A DNA stretch of 64,000 nucleotides from JAQUCI01 sp034932685 (GTDB lineage Bacteria; Bacillota_I; Bacilli_A; Erysipelotrichales; Erysipelotrichaceae). The position numbers were made by a program, and so were the translations under genes. The DNA lies in the NCBI GenBank assembly GCA_034932685.1, contig JAYFOM010000018.1, positions 1 through 64,000 of the forward strand, written 5' to 3'. The notes beneath the pieces are model-generated. The model searched no databases. It had not been told where the DNA came from and saw only the letters and a list, made by a program, of their open reading frames with translations. The first letter of the stretch is position 1. Every line of letters begins with the position of its first letter. This document shows positions 51,896 through 60,579 of this stretch, one piece after another.

Positions 51896-52579
51896 CTAAT
51901 CAGTGATAAGTTCATCAACTATTTCATCATCAGGATACTTTTTCTCTTCAACTGTTGTTTGATTAGCGATAATACGCATTAGATCAACCAAAAATAATAT
52001 CACGGTATTAGTTATACCAACAATAAATAGTGAAGCTATTACATCCGTAAAGTGACTAGCTCCTAAATATATCCGTGACGCACCTATTGCGACAATCAAA
52101 AAGCTATAAATAACAATCAAAGTTATCTTAACAACATCATTCTTTATACTACGACCGACATGAAAGAAAACTAATCCATAAAATACAATAGCTAGACTTA
52201 CATATTCACTTGGAAAACTGAATCCACTCAAAGCCACCATATGAATCCCTGAAGGTATTGGACGCATAACAAAATTCATATAACCATAATTAAATAGATA
52301 AGTGATCCCTGTCATAAAAATAACGTATAAACTATCTGATCTATTTCTATTTAATGCTAGTAAGATCATCGCAAAGGCTGTTATGACCAAAGGTGATCCT
52401 AACATCGTTATTACCTGAACTATCAAAGTCATCTGCGCTGAGGCAAGGGCATTAATACTTGAATATATGATATTATCAAACGCATTAGCATGCTCATTAA
52501 CTACTAAAAAAGTCATCACAAATAACCCAATAAATGATATTGCGAATATCAGTGCTCTTTTCTTTGATTCATCTTGCAT
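51896..52579 (-). CDS. PAP2-fold membrane protein with altered active site
   Basis: The 227-residue protein has about six helices in the layout of PAP2-type lipid phosphatases. All three catalytic motifs are changed. K-x6-RP is MNFVMRP without the Lys; PSGH is PSEY (residues 123-126), losing the His; in SRx5Hx3D the line reads SRIYLGASHFTD, where the His is one residue late. The Asp-rich C-terminal tail (KKYPDDEIVDELITD) is cytoplasmic. It may be an inactive relative or have a different reaction. Undecaprenyl diphosphate recycling is the usual role of the family. Confidence 0.75.
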   Translation of the reverse strand: MQDESKKRALIFAISFIGLFVMTFLVVNEHANAFDNIIYSSINALASAQMTLIVQVITMLGSPLVITAFAMILLALNRNRSDSLYVIFMTGITYLFNYGYMNFVMRPIPSGIHMVALSGFSFPSEYVSLAIVFYGLVFFHVGRSIKNDVVKITLIVIYSFLIVAIGASRIYLGASHFTDVIASLFIVGITNTVILFLVDLMRIIANQTTVEEKKYPDDEIVDELITD

Positions 52580-52599
52580 TTAAATCAACTCCAAAATAT

Positions 52600-52608
52600 A
52601 TTATAACA
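52600..52608 (-). promoter_or_regulatory. Extended -10 promoter of the PAP2-like gene
   Basis: On the minus strand TGTTATAAT, 20 bases ahead of the start codon. Confidence 0.55.
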
Positions 52609-52628
52609 GAAACATCGTTTAAATAAAA

Positions 52629-53909
52629 TCACTCACAACCAGTAATGACAACATTATCTAAGCATATATACTTAGGTATCTGAAAGTTATCACAAAGTAC
52701 TAACTCGCTTGCTAATAGCATTGTTTTCTCACTAGTCTTAATATTACCAGCAATACTACCACCACTAACAGGAACTACTTTCTCACCATCATAGTAATAA
52801 GCTAAACGCAATTCACCAGCGAAATCTCCTGTTGCGGTATTACATTGAAAATCAGAGAATTCAACAGCGTGCAAGTAAGGATCTTTCATAAATGCGGTAG
52901 CTGATTGACTACCAGCTGAAAATGCAAAGTTACGAAAGACAGCTGGATTACTTCTATTAAGATAGTAACTAAATTGTTGATTACCCCAGAAATCTACACA
53001 GATGTTATCTTTGATCAAAACGCGATCAATAAGCGGATTGCCATCATCATCATAACTACCATTCTTACTGGAATTATCTATATTAGCTTTACCAACAAGG
53101 CTTATTTTATCACCAACACTTGCTTCAATGATATCTTGATCTATATCATATTGTGATATCTGCATATACTTGCTTGAAGCATTAGTCATATCAACATAAT
53201 AGTTCAACATCGTTTTAACATTACGCTCACTTAATAATACCTTTATCGTATTTAATGTTGGCGTTTTCTTCGCAATTAAACGATCTTTACCAATCTTGAA
53301 TGCTTCATTTATTTCGTTTGCCAATGCTTTTATATCACATGTTGAAGAGGTAATATTACGATATATTTCTACTTCTTTATCATCTTTTTTAGCTGTTATG
53401 ATTATCTCTGCTTGACTGTCCAAGGTATCATAACTTACATCTAGTTTATTACCATTGACGATACGAACTTGTTTCTCATTAACAAATATCTCGAAAGAGT
53501 TAATACAGATATCTTTAACATGATCTTGAGCTAAGATAGTTTCTATCATTGCTTTTGCGACAGTTAAAGCATCTGTCTTTTTGTTTTGTTCAATAACGTG
53601 CTTCTGTGGTTGTGGTAATTCATAGTAAGGGTTTTTCACAAACTGCGCGCTATATAACATCTGATCTATTATCTTTATCATCTCATCATCACTGATATTT
53701 GGATGTATTTCCTGACTTGTTGAACCAAGATATTTTTCATCATCAATCTTCTTAAAAATCGTTAAAAATGTATGATCTACTTCTTTGATCCGATTCATTT
53801 CAAGTTTGCGATCAATAAAGAAGAACTCATGTGCCATTGTTTTAACATTTGTTATCTTATAATTATCAGCACTTGTTTGTGCAACTATCTCTTTTATGCG
53901 ATCGATCAT
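52629..53909 (-). CDS. tldE: TldE/PmbA-family protease subunit
   Basis: The 426-residue protein is of the PmbA/TldE family. It pairs with TldD to form a Zn protease that trims unfolded peptides or matures peptides such as microcins and PQQ-type precursors. The C-terminal beta-barrel part (about 230-426) includes a Gly-rich SGGSIAGNIKTS motif, conserved in TldE. TldE itself lacks the metal-binding His motif, as here. Start overlaps the tldD stop by one base (TAATG). Confidence 0.9.
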   Translation of the reverse strand: MIDRIKEIVAQTSADNYKITNVKTMAHEFFFIDRKLEMNRIKEVDHTFLTIFKKIDDEKYLGSTSQEIHPNISDDEMIKIIDQMLYSAQFVKNPYYELPQPQKHVIEQNKKTDALTVAKAMIETILAQDHVKDICINSFEIFVNEKQVRIVNGNKLDVSYDTLDSQAEIIITAKKDDKEVEIYRNITSSTCDIKALANEINEAFKIGKDRLIAKKTPTLNTIKVLLSERNVKTMLNYYVDMTNASSKYMQISQYDIDQDIIEASVGDKISLVGKANIDNSSKNGSYDDDGNPLIDRVLIKDNICVDFWGNQQFSYYLNRSNPAVFRNFAFSAGSQSATAFMKDPYLHAVEFSDFQCNTATGDFAGELRLAYYYDGEKVVPVSGGSIAGNIKTSEKTMLLASELVLCDNFQIPKYICLDNVVITGCE

Positions 53910-55339
53910 TATCCTAACCTCGCTTTCGCTTTGATATAAGGTCCGCCATCAGCTGCTTTCACATACTCCTTATATCCTTTCCCACAATATCCAGACCCAT
54001 AAACAGCCACATCTTTACCAATCATAGAAATTGAACATAAAAGTTCTGGAACATAACCAGTCATTATAACCGGATTAACGATCTTACCAGTAAATGCTCC
54101 ATCCACAATCTCTCTACCCTTGGTTAACATACATTGAATACCCCAATTTTTAGGATCTTCCATACCACTTTGTACACCTTCAAGTAGGTAACCATGTTTG
54201 ATAGATGCTATCATATCAGCTAGCTCATCATCACCAGACATGAATATTGTATTAGTCATTCGGGTATACGCTTTACGTTCAAACGATTGACGCTTACCAT
54301 TACCCGTTGGTTGAACATTTAATCGCAATGCACTTAAAGTATCACAAATACCATTTTCAAGAATTCCATTTGCGATGATCTTAGTATCTTGAGCTAATAC
54401 TCCTTCATCATCAAATAGATATGAGGATGTATTTTCAGCACATAAAGCACCATCATGCATAGAAACATTATCAGCAGCTATTTTATGGTTGAGATGAGAT
54501 TTAGCTAATGAACGATTCTTAACAAACATATCCATCTCTACACCATGACCAAACGCCTCGTGAGCGATTAATCCAGCTACTTCAGGTGTACAAATAACAT
54601 CATATAGACCAGGCTCAACTCTTTCGGCCGCAAACAACGCCATCGTTGAACTCGCTGTTTCATCAATTTTTAAGTTAAGCTCATCTATTATTTCCGCTCC
54701 TTTTAATCCAGATAAAACTCGATAATCCATTTTTACCTGTTCATTATCACGAGCCAATGCGGCCATTGCGGCTTCTGAAAAGATATAGCTTTGAGCTAAT
54801 TGCTTACTTGACGATATAAAGAGTTTACTAACATTAACCATACTTAATGATACTTGAAATTCAAAAATGCGCTCATCATACTCATACCCTTTATCACTTA
54901 TATTGCTTAATGTGTCAACAACAGTTGCGATAGGTATTGCGCTAGGCATGATCGCTACTTCTTTTTCCGTAAACAGTTCTGTCTTTTCTTCTTTGATCAT
55001 TGGCGTTTGATATATCGTTAACGCTAGCTCTTTGATAAAACGATAATGATCATTAAACTTCTTGGTAACTTTATCAGCCAATATCTCAATGTTTTCAACA
55101 TCAAGAACATTGAAAGAATATTCACTATACAAGCCTTCTTGATATACCCTAATCACAAAACCACGTTCACTTAACATATAGTCACTAATACTTTTTTGTT
55201 TTTGACCAACCCTGACACTAATACCATTAACATCGGTTGCCAATATACTAACATATGTGAATTTCGGTTTTAAAAGTTCTTCTAATTCTATAATTTTAGC
55301 CTTTATCTGCGCCAAATACATTGAATATTGTTTATGCAT
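53909..55339 (-). CDS. tldD: TldD-family metalloprotease subunit
   Basis: The 476-residue catalytic subunit has HEAFGHGVEMD, the HExxxH Zn motif, and a further conserved GKGYKEYVKAADGGPYIKAKARLG-like C-terminus that I describe only in parts (last Cys near SGYCGKG). MHKQYS is chosen as start at 55339 because GTGGAGG precedes it. No peptide-toxin or cofactor precursor gene lies next to it, so the natural substrate is unknown. Confidence 0.92.
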   Translation of the reverse strand: MHKQYSMYLAQIKAKIIELEELLKPKFTYVSILATDVNGISVRVGQKQKSISDYMLSERGFVIRVYQEGLYSEYSFNVLDVENIEILADKVTKKFNDHYRFIKELALTIYQTPMIKEEKTELFTEKEVAIMPSAIPIATVVDTLSNISDKGYEYDERIFEFQVSLSMVNVSKLFISSSKQLAQSYIFSEAAMAALARDNEQVKMDYRVLSGLKGAEIIDELNLKIDETASSTMALFAAERVEPGLYDVICTPEVAGLIAHEAFGHGVEMDMFVKNRSLAKSHLNHKIAADNVSMHDGALCAENTSSYLFDDEGVLAQDTKIIANGILENGICDTLSALRLNVQPTGNGKRQSFERKAYTRMTNTIFMSGDDELADMIASIKHGYLLEGVQSGMEDPKNWGIQCMLTKGREIVDGAFTGKIVNPVIMTGYVPELLCSISMIGKDVAVYGSGYCGKGYKEYVKAADGGPYIKAKARLG

Positions 55340-55358
55340 AAAAACCTCCACTTTATCT

Positions 55359-55387
55359 ATCATATTCCTTTTTTATCAATCTTACAA
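55359..55387 (-). promoter_or_regulatory. Promoter of tldD-tldE
   Basis: On the minus strand TTGTAA (55382-55387), 17-base spacer, TATGAT (55359-55364). Confidence 0.5.
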
Positions 55388-55431
55388 ACTAATCATATAT
55401 AGTTTTAACTGATCTTTATCAGTTCCACATA

Positions 55432-55456
55432 TAAAAAAACGGGATTTACCCGTTTT
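55432..55456 (-). terminator. Terminator after rubrerythrin
   Basis: On the minus strand AAAACGGG, loop TAAAT, CCCGTTTT, continuing into a T-run. Confidence 0.88.
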
Positions 55457-55997
55457 AGTAATTCTCGCAGTTAATCTCAAAGAATGCTTGTGGATGATTA
55501 CATACCGGACACTCTTTAGGAGCAACTTTCCCTGTATGAAGATGTCCACAGTTGCGACATATCCAAACTGTTTCTTCAGCTCTTTTAAAGACAATCTCTT
55601 CTTCAATGTTTGCTAATAGTTTCAAATAACGTTCTTCATGATGTTTTTCAATCTTAGCAACGCCTTCCATTTTTAAAGCTATTGCGGTAAAACCTTCTGC
55701 TCTAGCTTCTTCAGCCATTTTGGCATACATATCGGTCCATTCATAGTGTTCACCATCAGCCGCATCTTTCAAGTTAACGACTGTTGTCGGTATATCATCA
55801 CCATGTAATGCCTTAAACCATAACTTAGCATGTTCTTTTTCATTCTCAGCAGTTTCCATGAAAATATCAGCGATATGTTCATAACCTTCTTTTTTCGCTT
55901 TGCTGGCGTAATAAGTATATTTTGTTCTTGCTTGCGCCTCACCAGAAAAAGCATCTTTTAAATTCTGTTCCGTCTTTGTTCCTTTAAGTTCTTTCAT
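55455..55997 (-). CDS. Rubrerythrin
   Basis: The 180-residue protein has a ferritin-like diiron domain (about 1-140; FSGEAQARTKYTYYA, TAENEKEHAKLWFK, KIEKHHEERYLK carry the Glu and His ligands). It ends in a rubredoxin-like [Fe(SCys)4] domain, WICRNCGHLHTGKVAPKECPVCNHPQAFFE. It reduces hydrogen peroxide in anaerobes. A strong AGGAGG precedes the start; it is monocistronic with its own terminator and an extended -10 at 56034. Fits an anaerobic, oxygen-sensitive lifestyle along with Rnf. Confidence 0.96.
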   Translation of the reverse strand: MKELKGTKTEQNLKDAFSGEAQARTKYTYYASKAKKEGYEHIADIFMETAENEKEHAKLWFKALHGDDIPTTVVNLKDAADGEHYEWTDMYAKMAEEARAEGFTAIALKMEGVAKIEKHHEERYLKLLANIEEEIVFKRAEETVWICRNCGHLHTGKVAPKECPVCNHPQAFFEINCENY

Positions 55998-56033
55998 AGT
56001 TCCTCCTTATAATCTATTTAAAGATACATACTA

Positions 56034-56042
56034 ATCATAACA
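56034..56042 (-). promoter_or_regulatory. Extended -10 promoter of rubrerythrin
   Basis: On the minus strand TGTTATGAT, 36 bases before the start codon. No convincing -35 and no PerR-type box that I can see. Confidence 0.4.
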
Positions 56043-56084
56043 TCAATAATCGCTTAAATGTAGTCTTAATTGTATTTAATAAGT

Positions 56085-56107
56085 AAAAAAACAGCATTGC
56101 TGCTGTT
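56085..56107 (-). terminator. Terminator after the ECF S-component gene
   Basis: On the minus strand AACAGCA, loop GCAA, TGCTGTT, then a T-run. Confidence 0.85.
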
Positions 56108-56123
56108 AAACATCTTAATATGA

Positions 56124-56687
56124 TTATCGCTTTATTGCTTTTATCAAAACAATAGTGATAAACCCCGCTACCACCGCTTCAATAAGGGAGTTAACAGTAA
56201 ACGCTCCTATGACAAAGGGTAAGTAATTTGCGATTGCTCCTGCGACATCAACCGTTGGGAAAAATAATTCTTTACCATTAAAGTATAAGAAACTAAACAC
56301 TAACAACGAGTGGGTAATAGTACTTATAAATGCCATTAAACCATATCTTATAAAGGGTGTTTTAACTTTCGCAAAAAGCGATGCATATACCCCAGCAATA
56401 ATACCAAATAACACTCTTGGAGCAACTGATACTAACGGATTAACAAAAAGTAGATCAATTGGCGTTACTGCCCTTGTACTTGCGACAAACCAACTAGTTA
56501 AACCAAAAGCTAAACCAACAATCGTGCCACCTTTTACTTTAAATAAAAGTGCAGCGATGATTACTGGTATATGTAGAATTGTTAATGAAACTGGACCGAT
56601 TTGAATAATTCCAATATTGGGAACGATACCTAAGATTATCGTAATAGCTATTAACATAGCTAACTGTGTAAGTTCTTTAACTTTCAT
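56124..56687 (-). CDS. ECF transporter S component (vitamin uptake)
   Basis: A 187-residue integral membrane protein with about six helices, of the PF12822-type S components. It starts VKELTQLAMLIAITIILGIVP, typical for this group, and has LTILHIPVIIAALLF and the polar-residue stretch LFVNPLVSVAPR. It binds a vitamin or precursor and shares an energising module (EcfA/A'/T) encoded elsewhere. Candidate substrates include pantothenate, folate-like compounds, or a queuosine precursor, given coaX and que genes nearby; none can be chosen from sequence. AAGGAG sets the start at 56687. Confidence 0.8.
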   Translation of the reverse strand: MKVKELTQLAMLIAITIILGIVPNIGIIQIGPVSLTILHIPVIIAALLFKVKGGTIVGLAFGLTSWFVASTRAVTPIDLLFVNPLVSVAPRVLFGIIAGVYASLFAKVKTPFIRYGLMAFISTITHSLLVFSFLYFNGKELFFPTVDVAGAIANYLPFVIGAFTVNSLIEAVVAGFITIVLIKAIKR

Positions 56688-56709
56688 ACTCGTTCTCCTT
56701 GTTTTTAGA

Positions 56710-57453
56710 TTAGCATGCAGAGCGGTTGCTTTCAAGCAAATCGACTTGATAAAATACTTCAGCGATATCTTGATTAATTACTAGATCCGCTTGATTATCA
56801 AATGTGGTCTTATCCTTATTGATGATAATCAGTGATTCACCATCAAAATAATTCAATAAACCAGCTGCTGGATAAACCGTTAATGATGAACCAACGACAA
56901 TCAAGTGTTTAGCATTATTGATCTTATTGATTGCTTGCTTTATCACTTCCGTTTTTAATGGTTCTTCATATAAAACAACATCTGGTTTGATAAGTCCACC
57001 ACAATCACACTTTGGTAGTTTCATTATCATTATATCTTTTAAGTTATATTGCTTATGACAGCTAACACAGTAATTAGTATTAATATCACCATGTAGTTTG
57101 ATGACATCATAAGGATAGGCTGCTTCATGTAAGTTATCAATGTTTTGGGTTATAACAGCAATTACTTTGTTTTGTTTTTGCATTTTCGCAATAAAATGGT
57201 GAGCAATATTGCTTGTAGCGTTTTGATATACCATATAACTACGATAAAAATCATAGAATGCTTGGGTGTCTTGATAGAAGAAAGTATTACTAAGTATAAA
57301 CTCAATTGGATAAGAAAGTTTGTTTTGATTTAACCCGTTACTTCCACGAAAATCTGGTATACCACTCAAAGTTGAAATGCCAGCACCAGTGAAAAAAACG
57401 ATATCACTACCATGTGTAAATAATCGATCAAGAATGCTGAGCCAATCCGACAT
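56710..57453 (-). CDS. Sir2-family NAD-dependent protein deacylase
   Basis: A 247-residue sirtuin. FFTGAGISTLSGIPDFRG is the NAD-binding motif, ITQNIDNLHEAA has the conserved Asn/Asp, KLHGD holds the catalytic His, and CVSCHKQY...CDCGG binds Zn. VVGSSLTVYPAAGLL follows. It removes acetyl or other acyl groups from lysine using NAD+. The start at 57453 follows AGGTGGA, which overlaps the last codons of mntP; a GTG four codons earlier is in that same site. Confidence 0.92.
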   Translation of the reverse strand: MSDWLSILDRLFTHGSDIVFFTGAGISTLSGIPDFRGSNGLNQNKLSYPIEFILSNTFFYQDTQAFYDFYRSYMVYQNATSNIAHHFIAKMQKQNKVIAVITQNIDNLHEAAYPYDVIKLHGDINTNYCVSCHKQYNLKDIMIMKLPKCDCGGLIKPDVVLYEEPLKTEVIKQAINKINNAKHLIVVGSSLTVYPAAGLLNYFDGESLIIINKDKTTFDNQADLVINQDIAEVFYQVDLLESNRSAC

Positions 57454-57457
57454 TTTT

Positions 57458-58009
57458 TTATCCACCTAAATGAACAACCAGAACTCTAAAAGCCATAAAG
57501 ATAAGTATACAGCCACCAATGATATCAGCTTTATCTTTTAAGAATGTACCACATCTTTGTCCAAAGTTAAGTCCAAAAAGACAAATGACAAAAGTAATGA
57601 TCGCAATGATCAAAGCGCCATAAACAATGTTAACATCTAAAAAGGCAAAGGTTATCCCTACCGCAAAAGCATCGATACTGGTGGCGATTGCCAAACAGAT
57701 TATGGTTTTCCAATCAAGCGCACAGTCAATCTGTTCACTTTGATTACGGTCAACTATCATCTTTCCACCAATGATCACTAAAATAAATGCGATAACCCAA
57801 TGATCATATTGTTGAATGACATCACTAAACATAGCACCAAGTCCATAACCTAAGACTGGCATCAAACCTTGAAAAAGACCAAACAAACTGATCATTTTTA
57901 AGCCATTTTGCTTACTCATGTTACAATCACCCATTGCTTTGGCAAAGGTGATTGCTAATGCATCCATTGCTAAGCCAAAACCAATGATTCCAATACTAAT
58001 AAATGACAT
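57458..58009 (-). CDS. mntP: Mn2+ efflux pump MntP
   Basis: The 183-residue protein has six helices in two DUF204 repeats. GFGLAMDALAITFAKAM and AIATSIDAFAVGITFAF carry the two conserved Asp positions of MntP. It exports manganese. Start set at 58009 after AAAGGTGAT; a TTG two codons earlier overlaps the pepT stop. Part of pepT-mntP-sir2-ECF. Confidence 0.9.
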   Translation of the reverse strand: MSFISIGIIGFGLAMDALAITFAKAMGDCNMSKQNGLKMISLFGLFQGLMPVLGYGLGAMFSDVIQQYDHWVIAFILVIIGGKMIVDRNQSEQIDCALDWKTIICLAIATSIDAFAVGITFAFLDVNIVYGALIIAIITFVICLFGLNFGQRCGTFLKDKADIIGGCILIFMAFRVLVVHLGG

Positions 58010-58011
58010 TA

Positions 58012-59238
58012 TCAATCACCTTTCTTCAGTGATGATGCCATACAAATGATATTATTGATGATACTCACACTTAACACCATATCTTCAACACAACAAAATT
58101 CATTACGTCCATGGAAATTTTGTCCACCAGCACCAATATTAGGACACAATATACCTTTGTAAGTAAGTTCAGCACCATCAGTTCCACCTCTGATAGCTAA
58201 TCTTTTTGGTGTTAGACCTACAGCACTGATCGCTTTCTCTGCTAACTCAACAATATACATCTTATTATCAAACGCTTTTCTCATGTTTTTGTAACTATCA
58301 CTAATGTTTAATGTGACCGTATCATCAAGATAACGCTTATTAACAAAGGCTGCGCAATCAATAAACATTTCTTTCTGCTTAGTAAATAATGATTCATCAT
58401 GATTTCTGATAATATAGTTAAGCTTAGTTAGTTCACAATCACCTTCAATATTCATCAAGTGATTAAAGCCTTCATACCCTTCAGTATGTTCAGGTCTTGC
58501 GACACTTGGTAGTAGCTGATGAAATTCCATCGCAACGTTTATCGCATTGATCATTTTATTCTTTGCACTACCAGGGTGGGTTGATATTCCCTTGACAATG
58601 ACTTGAGCGGATGCCGCATTGAAGTTTTCAAACTCAATTTCTTCTGGTTTACCACCATCAACAGTAAAAGCAAAATCACAATCAAAATAAGCTTTATTAA
58701 ACTTAATTGTTCCTCTTCCTACTTCTTCATCAGGATTAAAGAGAACACATACCTTACCATGTTTGACTTTTGGATTGCTTGTAAAGTAACTCAAACTTTC
58801 CATGATTGCGGCGATGCCGGCTTTATCATCAGCGCCTAATAATGTATTACCATCTGTCACGATCAAGGTCTTATTGATATAGTCGCTTAGTTGTGGAAAT
58901 CGCGCTACTGTTGTTACAACTTCATCATTTAGCCAAATATCCTTACCATCATAATTTTCAATAACTCTTGGTTTGATATTAGCGCCACTTACGGCATCAG
59001 ATGTGTCCATATGTGCCATAAGGCCAATTGTTACCGCATTATCAACGTTGGCTTCAAGATACCCATAAACATAACCATACTCATCCATAAAAGCATTATC
59101 AATACCAATGTCTTGCAGCTCTTTGACTAAGTAAGCACCAAGTAGTTTCTGTTTTGCAGAACTTGGAATTGTATTGCTGTTTGGATTAGCTGTCGTGTCA
59201 TAAGCAACATAACTTAAAAAACGTTCTTTTACTCCCAT
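58012..59238 (-). CDS. pepT: Tripeptide aminopeptidase PepT
   Basis: A 408-residue dizinc M20 peptidase. GLMAHMDTSDAVSG holds the first His and Asp ligands, LLGADDKAGIAAIM the bridging Asp and a Lys, FNPDEEVGRG the catalytic Glu, and GGTDGAELTYKG and QNFHGRNEF the remaining ligands. It removes the N-terminal residue from tripeptides in the cytoplasm. A GAGGAG and the family start (VKERFLSYVAYDT) place the ATG at 59238. First gene of the operon. Confidence 0.96.
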   Translation of the reverse strand: MGVKERFLSYVAYDTTANPNSNTIPSSAKQKLLGAYLVKELQDIGIDNAFMDEYGYVYGYLEANVDNAVTIGLMAHMDTSDAVSGANIKPRVIENYDGKDIWLNDEVVTTVARFPQLSDYINKTLIVTDGNTLLGADDKAGIAAIMESLSYFTSNPKVKHGKVCVLFNPDEEVGRGTIKFNKAYFDCDFAFTVDGGKPEEIEFENFNAASAQVIVKGISTHPGSAKNKMINAINVAMEFHQLLPSVARPEHTEGYEGFNHLMNIEGDCELTKLNYIIRNHDESLFTKQKEMFIDCAAFVNKRYLDDTVTLNISDSYKNMRKAFDNKMYIVELAEKAISAVGLTPKRLAIRGGTDGAELTYKGILCPNIGAGGQNFHGRNEFCCVEDMVLSVSIINNIICMASSLKKGD

Positions 59239-59289
59239 ATAAGCTCCTCTTTCTTCATTCAATCATTTTACCACTTATCACTACCAAAT

Positions 59290-59315
59290 AAAAAGCCTTT
59301 GATAAAATCAAAGGC
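59290..59315 (-). terminator. Terminator after the exonuclease III gene
   Basis: On the minus strand GCCTTTGAT, loop TTT, ATCAAAGGC, then TTTTTATTT. Confidence 0.9.
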
Positions 59316-59322
59316 ATGACTT

Positions 59323-60081
59323 CTAAAGTTCAATATTTAGTTGTACTGGACAATGATCACTTCCATAGACATCCATGTAGATAATACTATCCTTTATCTT
59401 TGGTGCTAAACGACTTGATGTTAAGAAGTAATCAATACGCCAACCAGCGTTATTTTCACGAGCATTAAAACGATAACTCCACCATGAATATACATCCGTT
59501 TTATCAGGATAAAGATAGCGGAAACTATCAATGAAGCCTTCTTTCAATAAATCAGTCATCTTAGCTCTTTCTTCTAAAGTAAAACCAGCATTCTTCGTAT
59601 TTGCTTTAGGATTTTTCAAATCAATCTCTTGATGAGCCACATTGAGATCACCACATATGATAACCGGTTTATGTTGATCAAGTTTTAATAGATACTTCTT
59701 AAAATCATCTTCCCAATCCATACGGTAATCTAAACGTAGTAAACCATCCTTACTATTTGGTGTATAAACTGTTACTAGATAGTAAGTAGGAAACTCACAC
59801 GTGATAACTCTTCCTTCTTGATCATGTTCTATAATATCAATACCATAGGTCACATTAAGTGGTTTTTCTTTTGTGAAGACAGCAGTTCCAGAATAGCCCT
59901 TCTTGACTGCTGAGTTGAAGTATTGATGATAACCTGGTAAATCCAAACTAAGCTGATGTTCTTGCATTTTAGTTTCTTGTAAACAAAACGCATCAGCATC
60001 AACATGATGAAAGAAATCAAGAAATCCTTTATTAACGCAAGCTCTTAAACCATTAACATTCCACGAAACCAATTTGATCAT
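59323..60081 (-). CDS. Exodeoxyribonuclease III / AP endonuclease
   Basis: A 252-residue ExoA/XthA-type nuclease with an EEP fold. LVSWNVNGLRA (Asn), FCLQETKMQE (metal Glu), CGDLNVAHQEIDL (Asp-x-Asn) and SDHCPVQLN (Asp-His) are the active-site motifs. It cuts 5' of abasic sites in base excision repair. Coupled to the nitroreductase gene by a four-base overlap. Confidence 0.96.
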   Translation of the reverse strand: MIKLVSWNVNGLRACVNKGFLDFFHHVDADAFCLQETKMQEHQLSLDLPGYHQYFNSAVKKGYSGTAVFTKEKPLNVTYGIDIIEHDQEGRVITCEFPTYYLVTVYTPNSKDGLLRLDYRMDWEDDFKKYLLKLDQHKPVIICGDLNVAHQEIDLKNPKANTKNAGFTLEERAKMTDLLKEGFIDSFRYLYPDKTDVYSWWSYRFNARENNAGWRIDYFLTSSRLAPKIKDSIIYMDVYGSDHCPVQLNIEL

Positions 60082-60578
60082 CGATAATAGATCACTTTCT
60101 GACCATCAAAGCGATTTACCTCAAGAGTTGGTTCTTTCAAATAACCAAACTGAACAGCAGCAACTGGTAATAGATTATCCGGAATATTGTAAAACTCACG
60201 ATAAATTCTAATACGTTCAGGATCAGGGCCAATTGCACACCAACAGCTTCCAATATCCATCGCTATCGCTTGTAATAACATATTTTGAATAGCAGCTCCA
60301 CAATCAGTATAGATATACTCAGGTGAAGATACATTTAGATCTCCCATAACTACAATAGACAAAGCTGCTTCTGCTGTCATTTTCGCATGGGAGTTAAGAT
60401 CAGCGATCGCTACTAGTTTTTTACGATCGGTGACAACGATAAAGCGCCATTCTTGTTTATTGCGTGCTGTTGGTGCTAACATGGCTGCTTGTAAGATGGC
60501 TGATATCTTTTCCTCTTCTATTGGTTTGGCAAGATATGTTCTAACACTTCTTCTTTTCTTGATAACATCTAGTATCAT
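60078..60578 (-). CDS. Nitroreductase-family FMN oxidoreductase
   Basis: A 166-residue flavoprotein. It starts VIKKRRSVRTYLAKPIEEEKI, the family's FMN-phosphate-binding RRS-R motif, then APTARNKQEWRFIVV and GAAIQNMLLQAIAMDIGSCW. Such enzymes reduce nitro groups, quinones or flavins with NAD(P)H; the natural substrate is unknown. It sits between the amidohydrolase and exonuclease III genes. Confidence 0.93.
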   Translation of the reverse strand: MILDVIKKRRSVRTYLAKPIEEEKISAILQAAMLAPTARNKQEWRFIVVTDRKKLVAIADLNSHAKMTAEAALSIVVMGDLNVSSPEYIYTDCGAAIQNMLLQAIAMDIGSCWCAIGPDPERIRIYREFYNIPDNLLPVAAVQFGYLKEPTLEVNRFDGQKVIYYR

Positions 60579-60579
60579 A

